Below, one piece after another: positions 1 through 7,668 of a stretch of DNA of 64,000 nt. The notes under the pieces were generated by a model. The model did not search any database, was not told the DNA's origin, and saw only the letters and a program-made list of their open reading frames with translations. The stretch's first letter is position 1; every line of letters begins with the position of its first letter. Source of the DNA: JADGRB01 sp036267635 (GTDB lineage Bacteria > Myxococcota_A > Polyangia > Fen-1088); assembly GCA_036267635.1 (NCBI GenBank), contig DATAVR010000108.1, positions 1 to 64,000 of the forward strand. Direction: 5' to 3'. A program made the position numbers and the translations under genes.

Positions 1-211
1 TTCCTATCGTCATCGATCGACTTCGGGACCCTGAGAGGGTCCCGCTCCCCCCGCGAAGGGCTCGAACGTGCAAAGCCCGTTCTCCCCCACGCGATTGATT
101 CCTATCGTCATCGATCGACTTCGGGACCCTGAGAGGGTCCCGCTCCCCCCGCGAAGGGCTCGAACGTGCAAAGCCTGTTCTCTCCCACGCGATTGATTCC
201 TATCGTCATCG
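1..211. repeat. 98-bp tandem repeat, two full copies plus a 15-bp partial
   Basis: Copy 1 is 1-98, copy 2 is 99-196 and differs at two positions (C to T), and 197-211 repeats the first 15 bases. Each copy holds a perfect 7-bp hairpin, GGGACCC with loop TGAGA and GGGTCCC (about 25-43 and 123-141). The third, partial copy runs into the stop codon of the histidine kinase gene, so each unit carries that gene's last codons. The array may continue to the left of the window. There are no unique spacers, so it is not a CRISPR array. Its function is unknown. Confidence 0.9.
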
Positions 212-1699
212 CACCACCGGGATCTGTAGCTCGAAGACGGCGCCGGGGGAATCGGCGCGGTTGGAGGCGACGATGCGACCGCCGTGCTCGAGCAGGATGT
301 TCTGGCTGACCGCCAGCCCCAAGCCGTGTCCGTCGGGCTTGGTGGTGAAGAACGGCTTGAACAGCTCCCGGGCCCGATCGGCGGGGATCCCGGCGCCGTG
401 GTCGCGCACCCGAACCGCGATCTCGTCGCGCCCCAGGCTGGTGGCCCGCGCCGACTCGACCTCGATCGCGGCGCCGCCGGCCGGCGACGCCTCGGCGGCG
501 TTGACGATCAGGTTGACCAGCGCCTGCGTGATGAGCTGCGGATCGACCTCCAGCGGAGGGAGGTCAGGCTCCTCGCGCCGCGCGACTTCGGTGTGGTGGC
601 GGGCCAGCGCCGGCGCCGCAGCCTCCAGCGCCGCGTCGACCAGGCTGCCCACGGTGCAGAGCTCGAACCGGGGCGCCAGCGGGCGTGCGTAGTTCATGAG
701 CCGCCGCACGAGCCCTTCGACCCTCGTGATCTCCCGATCGAGCGCGCGCGCCGTCTCGACGACCGGGCCGCCGCCGGGCGCGGCCGCCCCCTGCCGCTCC
801 AGCAGCTGCGTCGCGGCCTTCATGCCGGCCAGCGGGTTCAGCACTTCGTGCGCCAGCTTGGCCGCCAGCTCCCCGACCGCCGACAGCTTCTCGCTCTGCA
901 CGAGGCGCCGCCGGTGCTCGAACAGCGCCGCGTCGGTCTCCTCCAACTTCTCGACGATGGCGCTCACCTGATCGCCCAGCGTCTCGAGCCCGGCCCGTCC
1001 CGGCAGGAGGTGGATGCGGGTCCGCTCCGCCGCCGACTCGACCTGCACCTCGAGCTCGGTGATCGGCTTGGTGATCCGGCGCGCCCACAGGAAGCCGACC
1101 AGGAGGCTGGCCACCGCGCCGGCCACGCTGGTCGCCACCAGCACGTCGGCGAGGCGCCGCACCGAGCGCTCGGCGCCGGCCAGCGTCCCCTCGGCGTCGG
1201 CGCGCGCGACCCGGCCGAACCCGGCGAAGAGATCGCGCAGCCGCTGAGCCTGGGCGTGGTTCCGCAGCAGCGCCGCCTTTGCCTCGGCGGGGCGCCCGGC
1301 GTCGTAGAGGGATACGGCTTCTCGGCGGGCGCGGTCGTAGGCGACGTACTCGGCCTGTATCTCGTCGAGGAGGTGTTCGGATTCGGCGCCACCCACCTTG
1401 CCATGCATGCGCGCGAGCCACGACTCGAAGGCGGGCCGGTTGCTCTCCAGCTCGGCCAGCCAGGCGCGGTTGCCGGTCAGGAGATATTCCGCCACGAACC
1501 CTTTCTGGTAGAGGAATGCGCTCATCGCCGCGGCGTCGTCGATGAGCGCCAGCTGCCGGCTGACCGCCACCCGGGCGACCGCCGACGAGTTTCCCAGTGA
1601 GAACAGCCCGACCGCGCACACGATCCCGACGGCGAGCGCCGTGCCCAGCGAGGCCAGCGCCAGCCGGGCCGACAGCGCCGCCGACCGCGATCTGCGCAT
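206..1699 (-). CDS. Membrane sensor histidine kinase (HAMP, HisKA, HATPase)
   Basis: A 497-residue two-component sensor. Transmembrane segments lie at about 13-33 and 184-206 and flank a helical extracytoplasmic domain of about 150 residues that looks like a four-helix-bundle/CHASE3-type sensor. A HAMP linker follows (207-260). The phospho-acceptor is His284 in AHEVLNPL, the N box is near 393-404 and the ATP lid has DHGAGIP (433-439) and GHGLGLA (457-463). The H box is of the NtrB type. There is no receiver domain and no response regulator nearby, so the partner is unknown. It starts 9 nt after the stop of the Pal gene and is probably co-transcribed with it. Confidence 0.92.
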   Translation of the reverse strand: MRRSRSAALSARLALASLGTALAVGIVCAVGLFSLGNSSAVARVAVSRQLALIDDAAAMSAFLYQKGFVAEYLLTGNRAWLAELESNRPAFESWLARMHGKVGGAESEHLLDEIQAEYVAYDRARREAVSLYDAGRPAEAKAALLRNHAQAQRLRDLFAGFGRVARADAEGTLAGAERSVRRLADVLVATSVAGAVASLLVGFLWARRITKPITELEVQVESAAERTRIHLLPGRAGLETLGDQVSAIVEKLEETDAALFEHRRRLVQSEKLSAVGELAAKLAHEVLNPLAGMKAATQLLERQGAAAPGGGPVVETARALDREITRVEGLVRRLMNYARPLAPRFELCTVGSLVDAALEAAAPALARHHTEVARREEPDLPPLEVDPQLITQALVNLIVNAAEASPAGGAAIEVESARATSLGRDEIAVRVRDHGAGIPADRARELFKPFFTTKPDGHGLGLAVSQNILLEHGGRIVASNRADSPGAVFELQIPVVR

Positions 1700-1708
1700 C
1701 AGCGCAGT

Positions 1709-2227
1709 CTAGCGCACGATCAGATCGTCGCGGCGGTTCTTGGCGTGGGCGTCGTCGTCGTGTCCCGGGTACTTGGGCCGCTCCGAACCGTAGCTGACCG
1801 TCTTGACCCGTCCGTTTGGAACGCCGAGGTGCTCGAGGTAACTCTTGGCGGCGCGCGCGCGCTCCTCGCCGAGCGCCAGATTGTACTCGGTGGTCCCGAG
1901 CTCGTCGCAGTTGCCGTCAATTTCGAGCTGGCCGGTGGCCTTGGCCTTGACCGTGCTGGCCAATTTCTGCAGGACCGAGTGCGCGTCCGACCGCAGCGTG
2001 TACGAATCGAAGTCGAAGTAGATCGCCGGCCCGTCATTTTCCGCCGGCGGGCTGGGCGCCTCCGAGGGCGGCTCGGGGGGAGCCTGTCGCGGTTGGACGC
2101 GCGCCGCGACCGGCGCCGACGGGCGGGCGGGCGGCGCTTTCTGCTCGTGGGAGCAACCGAAGGCGCCGACACCGAAGAGCCCCAGCGCGACCGCGAATGG
2201 ATGAAGCGAAGACCACGGCGAATTCAT
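1709..2227 (-). CDS. Pal/OmpA-family peptidoglycan-associated lipoprotein
   Basis: 172 residues. A signal peptide ends in a lipobox (VGAFGC, Cys25), a Pro/Ala-rich linker covers 26-65, and an OmpA-like peptidoglycan-binding domain covers about 68-172. The Pal hallmark is present as NCDELGTTEYNLALGEERA, near the usual H-x-D-E-R-G-T-x-E-Y-N; His is replaced by Cys and Arg by Leu in this copy. It would anchor the outer membrane to the cell wall. Its ATG overlaps the stop of the upstream small gene (ATGA), so translation is probably coupled. No tol genes are adjacent, so it may be a paralogue rather than the main Pal. Confidence 0.88.
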   Translation of the reverse strand: MNSPWSSLHPFAVALGLFGVGAFGCSHEQKAPPARPSAPVAARVQPRQAPPEPPSEAPSPPAENDGPAIYFDFDSYTLRSDAHSVLQKLASTVKAKATGQLEIDGNCDELGTTEYNLALGEERARAAKSYLEHLGVPNGRVKTVSYGSERPKYPGHDDDAHAKNRRDDLIVR

Positions 2228-2502
2228 GTCGAACCTCCTGCGGGTGAGACCAAGGGGACCTCTACGAACGACCAGAACTGGCTGCGCAGCACCTGCAAGC
2301 GCTCGAACGACGCGGCGCCGTTGAGGGAGACCAGATACTGCAGCTTGGAGAGCAGCGTCGCCGGCTCGCCGTTGGCCAGCAGCGAGCTCGACGGCTGGAC
2401 GACGGGGCGTTCACGCTCCCCCTCCCAGACCACGTGGCCGACGACGATGAAATCGCCGCCGGTCTTCTGTCGGGGGTGGAACCGCGCCTCCAGCACACGC
2501 AA
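2224..2502 (-). CDS. Small protein of unknown function, coupled to Pal
   Basis: A 92-residue ORF with a TTG start as drawn; GTG at 2496 is another option. No family recognised. It is mixed alpha/beta by eye, with GDFIVVGHVVWEGE in the first half and an amphipathic stretch around LLSKLQYLVSL. Its TGA overlaps the ATG of the Pal-like gene by four bases, which is the main argument that it is real. No ATG exists upstream in this frame, so the true N-terminus is uncertain. Confidence 0.5.
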   Translation of the reverse strand: MRVLEARFHPRQKTGGDFIVVGHVVWEGERERPVVQPSSSLLANGEPATLLSKLQYLVSLNGAASFERLQVLRSQFWSFVEVPLVSPAGGST

Positions 2503-2671
2503 AGCGATCCCGGATTGTGCAAGCCGTGTGCCCCGGCCGCGTGCGGCCCGACGGGGGACAGCGCGCGGCTGCCGGTTAAGGAGTGTGCAGCGGCGGGGTC
2601 GACTGACGGTTTCGTTGACGCTGCGGCGGCCGAGCTTCTCGTGTTATTGATTCCGAAAAGGGGGGCCTCCA

Positions 2672-3142
2672 ATGCAGCTTGCGCGTCATTTCTTGCGGGT
2701 GGGACTTTTGGCGACCACGGTGCTGGGCGCTTTGACGCTGGCGCCGCGGGCCGCGATCGCCGGCGGCCGCATCGTGGTGAGCGACGTCGAGTTCGGCTCC
2801 TTCGCCTCGGAGAAGGAGATGAACGCCGCGCTCAAGAAGCAGGGGAAGACGACGTTCAACGGCGCCGGCGCCTGGTCGTTGAACATGATGATCTTCCTCG
2901 GCGCCGCCGCGGGCGGCGACAAGATCAACATCGTCTACTACGACGTCTCGAAACATCCGCCCGATCAGGTCAACTTCACGGAGGTTGGCGTCAAGCCCGA
3001 CCAGAAGATCGTGCAGCTCAACGGGCAGGCGATCTCGTCGGACATGGGGTTCGTCAAAGGGCACAAGTACGAGGTGCGCGCGACCCGGGTGATCGGCGGC
3101 AAGGAAAAGGTCTACGCCAAGACCACCATCACCTTGAAGTGA
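2672..3142 (+). CDS. Secreted protein of unknown function
   Basis: 156 residues with a clear Sec signal peptide cleaved near APRAAIA-GG (residue 30). The ATG follows a purine-rich AAGGGGGG stretch 8-14 nt upstream, a usable ribosome site. The mature part is beta-rich with a lysine-rich C-terminus; I recognise no domain. It lies 7 nt before the GTG of the GH3 gene, same strand, so the two may share a transcript. Export to the periplasm or medium is the only safe statement. Confidence 0.75.
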   Translation: MQLARHFLRVGLLATTVLGALTLAPRAAIAGGRIVVSDVEFGSFASEKEMNAALKKQGKTTFNGAGAWSLNMMIFLGAAAGGDKINIVYYDVSKHPPDQVNFTEVGVKPDQKIVQLNGQAISSDMGFVKGHKYEVRATRVIGGKEKVYAKTTITLK

Positions 3143-3149
3143 CGGCGCC

Positions 3150-5345
3150 GTGACGGCGCCCGCGCGCGCGATCGCGGTTTTTCTGCTGGGGGTCGCGTTT
3201 GCCGGGGTTGGTTGCCTGCGCGCGCCACGTCCGGGCAGGCTCGACGAGAACGCGCCCTATCTCGATCCGCGGCGGCCGGCCGCCGAGCGCGCCGCCGATC
3301 TGGTGCGGCGGCTGACCGTCGCCGAGAAGGTCGCCCAGCTCATGACCGCGGCGCCGGCCGTCCCGCGGCTGGGCGTTCCGGCCTACGACTGGTGGAGCGA
3401 GGCGTTGCACGGCGTGGCGCGCGCCGGGCGGGCGACGGTCTTCCCGCAGGCGATCGCGCTCGCGGCCACCTTCGACGAGCCGCTGGTGAGGCGGGTGGCG
3501 ACGGCGATCTCCGACGAGGCGCGGGCAAAATTCAACCTGGCGCAAGCGCGCGGCGAGCGGGGTCGCTATCAGGGGCTGACGTTCTTCTCACCCAACCTCA
3601 ACATCTTCCGCGATCCGCGCTGGGGGCGCGGGCAGGAGACCTTCGGCGAGGACCCGCTGCTGACGGCGCGGATGGGGGTGGCGTTCATCCAGGGGATGCA
3701 GGGGGACGACCCGCGTTGGTGGAAGACGGTGGCCACCGCCAAGCACTTCGCCGTGCACAGCGGGCCGGAGGCGACCCGCCACGTGTTCGACGCGCGCCCG
3801 AGCGCGCACGATCTGGCCGACACCTACCTGCCGCAGTTCGAGGCCGCCGTGCGGCAGGGGCGCGTGGGATCGGTGATGGCCGCCTACAATCGCGTCGACG
3901 GCCAGGCTGCGGCGGCCAGCCGATGGTTGCTCGACGAGACGCTGCGCCAGGCCTGGGGGTTCGGCGGCTACGTGGTCGGCGACTGCGGCGCGGTCGGCGA
4001 CATCTTCGCCACGCACCACCTGACGCCGTCCCTCGCGGCGGCCGCGGCGGCGGCCCTGCGGGCAGGGACCGATCTCGATTGTGGCGGCGCCTACGCGGCG
4101 CTCGGGCAGGGGCTGGTCGTCGAAGCCGATCTCGATCGCGCTGCCGTGCGGCTCTTCACCGCTCGTTTTCGGCTCGGGCTCCTCGATCCAGCGCCGGAGA
4201 CGCCCTGGTCGCGCCTCGGCGCGGAGACCATCGACACGCCGGCGCACCGGCAGCTTGCGCGCGAGGCGGCAGCGCGCGCCGCCGTGCTGCTGGAAAACCG
4301 CAACGGCGCGCTGCCGCTCGGGCCGGCGGTCAAACGAATCGCGGTGGTGGGACCAACGGCGGACGATCCGGAGGCGCTGCTGGCGAACTACCACGGAACC
4401 CCTTCGCACGCGGTGACGCTGCTCGACGGCATCCGTGCGGCCGCGCGGGCGCGCGGCGCGACCGTCCGCTACGCGCGCGGCGCCACGCTCGCCGGCGGCG
4501 GTCGCTCGACCGCGCAGCTGCGCGAAGCGGTCACCGCCGCGCGAAGGAGCGACGTCGTCGTCGCCGTGGTGGGGCTCGACCCGCGGCTCGAGGGCGAGGA
4601 GAACGACAGCGCGCTCAACCCGGCCGGCGATCGCCGCCAGCTCGGCTTGCCGGGGTCGCAGGAGAAGCTGGTCGAGGCGCTGGTGGCGACCGGCAAGCCG
4701 GTGATCGTCGTGCTGACCGGCGGCAGCGCGCTGGCTGTCCCGTTCGCTGCCGCACACGCGGCGGCGCTGCTCGACGCCTGGTATCCCGGCGAAGAGGGCG
4801 GCAACGCCGTGGCCGACGTCCTTTACGGGGCGGTCGATCCGGCGGGCCGACTGCCGATCACGTTCTACCGCTCGGCCGAAGACCTTCCGCCGTTCGCCGA
4901 CTACGCGATGCACGGCCGCACCTATCGCTACCTCGACCGGCCGCCGCTCTATCGGTTCGGCGACGGGCTTTCGTACACCACGTTCCGATACTCCAACCTG
5001 GTGGTCGCTGCCGACCTCAAGACGATCTCCGTCGAGGTCCAGAACACCGGCGCGCGCGCGGGCGACGAGGTGATCGAGGTCTACCTGAGTCTGCGCGACC
5101 CGCCTCCCTACGCGCCGCGCCGCTGGCTGGCGGCGTTCGCCCGCGTTCCGCTGGCGCCGGGCGAGCGGCGCGCCGTCTCGCTGGCGCTGCCCGCACAGGC
5201 GCTCACGCTGGTCGACGAGCGCGGCGTTCGCAATCCGCTCGCGGGGACCGTCGATGTCGCGGTCGGCGGCGGGGAGCCCGATCGCGATGGCCGCTATCCC
5301 GACAGCGCCCGAGGCCTCGCGGCCTCGGCGCGCCTCGGGAACTGA
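3150..5345 (+). CDS. GH3 beta-xylosidase/beta-glucosidase, lipoprotein
   Basis: A 731-residue glycoside hydrolase family 3 enzyme: N-terminal barrel (about 40-345), alpha/beta domain (about 370-570) and a fibronectin-III-like domain (about 625-720). The likely nucleophile is Asp278 in VVGDCGAV. The motifs SPNLNIFRDPRWGRGQET and KHFAVHSGPE are those of the plant/fungal-type xylosidase branch (BXL-like), so a xylan or arabinoxylan oligomer is a likelier substrate than cellobiose. A signal peptide with lipobox FAGVGC puts it on a membrane surface. It uses GTG with no obvious Shine-Dalgarno, 7 nt after the previous stop. Substrate choice inside GH3 cannot be fixed from sequence alone. Confidence 0.93.
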   Translation: MTAPARAIAVFLLGVAFAGVGCLRAPRPGRLDENAPYLDPRRPAAERAADLVRRLTVAEKVAQLMTAAPAVPRLGVPAYDWWSEALHGVARAGRATVFPQAIALAATFDEPLVRRVATAISDEARAKFNLAQARGERGRYQGLTFFSPNLNIFRDPRWGRGQETFGEDPLLTARMGVAFIQGMQGDDPRWWKTVATAKHFAVHSGPEATRHVFDARPSAHDLADTYLPQFEAAVRQGRVGSVMAAYNRVDGQAAAASRWLLDETLRQAWGFGGYVVGDCGAVGDIFATHHLTPSLAAAAAAALRAGTDLDCGGAYAALGQGLVVEADLDRAAVRLFTARFRLGLLDPAPETPWSRLGAETIDTPAHRQLAREAAARAAVLLENRNGALPLGPAVKRIAVVGPTADDPEALLANYHGTPSHAVTLLDGIRAAARARGATVRYARGATLAGGGRSTAQLREAVTAARRSDVVVAVVGLDPRLEGEENDSALNPAGDRRQLGLPGSQEKLVEALVATGKPVIVVLTGGSALAVPFAAAHAAALLDAWYPGEEGGNAVADVLYGAVDPAGRLPITFYRSAEDLPPFADYAMHGRTYRYLDRPPLYRFGDGLSYTTFRYSNLVVAADLKTISVEVQNTGARAGDEVIEVYLSLRDPPPYAPRRWLAAFARVPLAPGERRAVSLALPAQALTLVDERGVRNPLAGTVDVAVGGGEPDRDGRYPDSARGLAASARLGN

Positions 5346-5354
5346 CCGGAGCGG

Positions 5355-5924
5355 CTACCGGAAGAAGTAGACGAACCCGAACTGCCCGGAGCCCTGACCG
5401 CCCAGCGAGAATGTCGTCGGCGAGGCGTTGTCTCCGAAGGTGAGGGCGAAGCCCGCCCGGAAGGTCAGCGCGAAATTCGGGGTCAGGAAGGCGCGCGCCT
5501 CGATCCCCGGCTCGAGCGCGAACTGAGTGGACGAGTTGTTACCAACGGGTGAGTCGTAGAAGAGTCCCGCCCCGCCCCCGATCGAGAAGTCGGCGTTCGT
5601 GCCGCGGGCGAGGTGATACCAACCGGCGACGCCGACATCGAGGTTGCCGGTCGAGGTGTTGTTGTTGTTCGAGGTGTGGCCGAATCCGACGACGGCTTCG
5701 ATATGAAACAGCGGCGCGTCGTAGACGAACTCGCCGCCGGTCACGAACGGGGAGAGCCATTCGACCGCGCCGACCCCGATCGTGCCGCCGCCGACCGAGG
5801 TCATTGGCGCCGTGTTCGGCGGTGGCGTGGTAGCTGGAGGAGGCGGCTCCGTCTGCGCGAACGCGGGAGTGGTCACGCAAAGGGCGAGACCGCCCAACAA
5901 CGACAGGAGAAGGGGCGTTTTCAT
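5355..5924 (-). CDS. Outer-membrane beta-barrel protein
   Basis: 189 residues. A Sec signal peptide is cleaved after PAFA (residue 23), then a Pro/Thr-rich linker (26-42) and about eight alternating beta strands with aromatic girdles, ending in GFVYFFR; a terminal Phe near the end fits a BAM-type signal. It looks like a small eight-stranded porin-like or OmpA/OmpW-like barrel. The start is well supported: GAGGTGA lies 4-10 nt before the ATG. It is convergent with the GH3 gene, with only 9 bp between stops and no visible terminator. Confidence 0.8.
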   Translation of the reverse strand: MKTPLLLSLLGGLALCVTTPAFAQTEPPPPATTPPPNTAPMTSVGGGTIGVGAVEWLSPFVTGGEFVYDAPLFHIEAVVGFGHTSNNNNTSTGNLDVGVAGWYHLARGTNADFSIGGGAGLFYDSPVGNNSSTQFALEPGIEARAFLTPNFALTFRAGFALTFGDNASPTTFSLGGQGSGQFGFVYFFR

Positions 5925-6024
5925 CAGATCACCTCACGGGGTTCATGGATATCCGGCATCTCGCGACACCGGCCCAGCCAGTATCGCCCCGTGCTCGAGG
6001 TCGTCAAATTCGCGGCGGGGGCTG

Positions 6025-7668
6025 CTATTCGCCGGCCAGCTCTTTGCAGAGCTGCTGCTCGCGCGCCGTGACGGCGGCGCTCGGACGATCGCCGCTCGGC
6101 AATCTTCCGTAGGCCGCGGCGAGCGCGCAGTGGACGCGCGGGTCGAACGGGTTGGTGGCCAGCGACGCACGTAGCGACGCGACCGCGCCCGGCGCGTCGC
6201 CGAGCGCCAGCTGGGCCTCGCCCGCGATCAGGCTCGGCCAGGGGAGATCGGGGTAGAGCGCCTGCACCGGCGCCAGCGCCTTGAGGGCGCGATCGGGCTC
6301 GCCGAGCGTGAGGTAGGTGCGTCCCAGCTTCACCGGGAAGATCCAGTTCGCCGCCGGATCGCCGCCCCGCGCCGCCCCCGAGCCGACCGCCTTGGCGCCC
6401 TTTTCGTACTCGGCCACGGCGGCGCGCGGGTGCTCGCGCCCGAGCAGCATGTTGCCGAGGCGCAGGTAGCGAAACGGCGCGCCGGCTTTCAGTGTCGACG
6501 ACAGCGCGTCCTCTTCGGCCGGCTTGCGCCCGGAGGCGATGGCGTTGGCCTTGCGGATGTGCGTGGTCGGGATGTCGATGGCGGGGAAGGTCTTGTAGTG
6601 CTGGGCGAGCATGAAGGCGCGCCAGCCGTGCTCGAACTCAGGCCAGCCGCCGCCGGCGGCTGCGGCGACCGCCTGGCGCGCGTCCTCGCCGTCGCCCACC
6701 CGCTTGATGGCGTCGCGGAGCGCCGCCATGCCCCCTTTTTCGTAGAGGTAGGCGATGGCGTTCTCCACCTCGGCGAAGGCGAGCGTGGCGTCCTCCGCCG
6801 ACGGCAGCTTGGCCATCGACGGGTGCATCGCCTCGAAGCTGATGAGGTGGCCCGAGCGCAGCGCCTTGGCCAAGAGGTGCTCCATCGGCGGCGGGATTCG
6901 CCCGCCGGCCGGCTCGCGCCAGCGGCGCTCGAGAAATTTCGCCAGCCCTTCCTGCAGCCAGACCGGCGCGCGGTCCTTCGACAGCGTCGAGACGGCGTAG
7001 TGGACCAGCTCGTGGTTCATGCTGTCGAGCCAGGGGTAGCCGTAGGCGAGCGCGCGCGGCGTGGTGACCATCAGGCGCGCCCACTTGCAAAGCGCGATCG
7101 TCCCGGTGCGCGCCACCTCGGCGACCGAGAGCGAGGAGACCGCCGCCAGGTCGGAGGGGGCGCGATAGAACTCGACCCGGATCGGCTGCGAGATCTCGAA
7201 GCCGAGATCGGCGTGGAGCGCCTGGTAGGCCGCCTCGACGGTGTCGCGCGCGTAGGGGGCGAGGACGGCGTCCTCGGGCGCGTAGTGAATGACGGCGTGG
7301 GGCGAGCGCTCTTCGCGAAAGTCCTTGATGGCGTCGCGCGCGGCGGCGGCCAGCTCCTTGAGCGACTTCACCTCGCCGTTGGCCGGCTGGCTCTCGGCGG
7401 CGGCGGAGAGCGCGCGAACCGCGCCGTCGTAGTCGCCGGTGAGGAACTTCTGGTAACCGTCGAGGTAGTTGGTCGTGGCCGTGTTCGGCGCCGCGCTCTT
7501 GAGCGCCGCCAGCGCGGCGGCGGCCTCCTTGAACTGCCAGGTGTCGAGGAGTCGATCGACATTCTGGGCGGCGGCGCCCAGGTCCGGCGGAGGTCCGGCC
7601 GAGCGGGCGTCGCGCCCGAGCAGGAGCGCCAGCGCCGTCAGTCCCGCCGCGAGGGCCCCGCGCTTCAC
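6025..7668 (-). CDS. Secreted gluzincin-like peptidase with TPR repeats
   Basis: 547 residues: signal peptide (1-23), TPR-like helices (about 33-100), a peptidase-MA-like domain (about 120-340) and more TPR-like repeats (about 400-530). The zinc site is HELVH (219-223) in MNHELVHYAVS, with the downstream glutamate probably in WLQEGLAKF about 17 residues later, the gluzincin pattern. Its ATG overlaps the stop of the DUF4175-like gene (ATGA), so the pair is translationally coupled. A periplasmic protease or a peptidase-fold scaffold are both possible; the substrate is unknown. Confidence 0.85.
   Translation of the reverse strand: MKRGALAAGLTALALLLGRDARSAGPPPDLGAAAQNVDRLLDTWQFKEAAAALAALKSAAPNTATTNYLDGYQKFLTGDYDGAVRALSAAAESQPANGEVKSLKELAAAARDAIKDFREERSPHAVIHYAPEDAVLAPYARDTVEAAYQALHADLGFEISQPIRVEFYRAPSDLAAVSSLSVAEVARTGTIALCKWARLMVTTPRALAYGYPWLDSMNHELVHYAVSTLSKDRAPVWLQEGLAKFLERRWREPAGGRIPPPMEHLLAKALRSGHLISFEAMHPSMAKLPSAEDATLAFAEVENAIAYLYEKGGMAALRDAIKRVGDGEDARQAVAAAAGGGWPEFEHGWRAFMLAQHYKTFPAIDIPTTHIRKANAIASGRKPAEEDALSSTLKAGAPFRYLRLGNMLLGREHPRAAVAEYEKGAKAVGSGAARGGDPAANWIFPVKLGRTYLTLGEPDRALKALAPVQALYPDLPWPSLIAGEAQLALGDAPGAVASLRASLATNPFDPRVHCALAAAYGRLPSGDRPSAAVTAREQQLCKELAGE

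Noticed and set aside
1..211. CRISPR array
   Set aside because: The units follow each other without spacers and are too long for CRISPR repeats.
284..1600. Long antisense ORF (438 residues) opposite the histidine kinase
   Set aside because: Arg/Gly-rich composition typical of a shadow frame in GC-rich DNA; the opposite strand has a complete kinase with all motifs.
1706..1711. TAGACT as a leaderless promoter of the histidine kinase
   Set aside because: The TAG is the stop codon of the upstream Pal gene, so the match is explained by an operon junction.
3212..5443. 743-residue ORF overlapping the GH3 gene in another frame
   Set aside because: Composition is mostly Arg, Ala and Gly without any domain; the GH3 frame is clearly the coding one.
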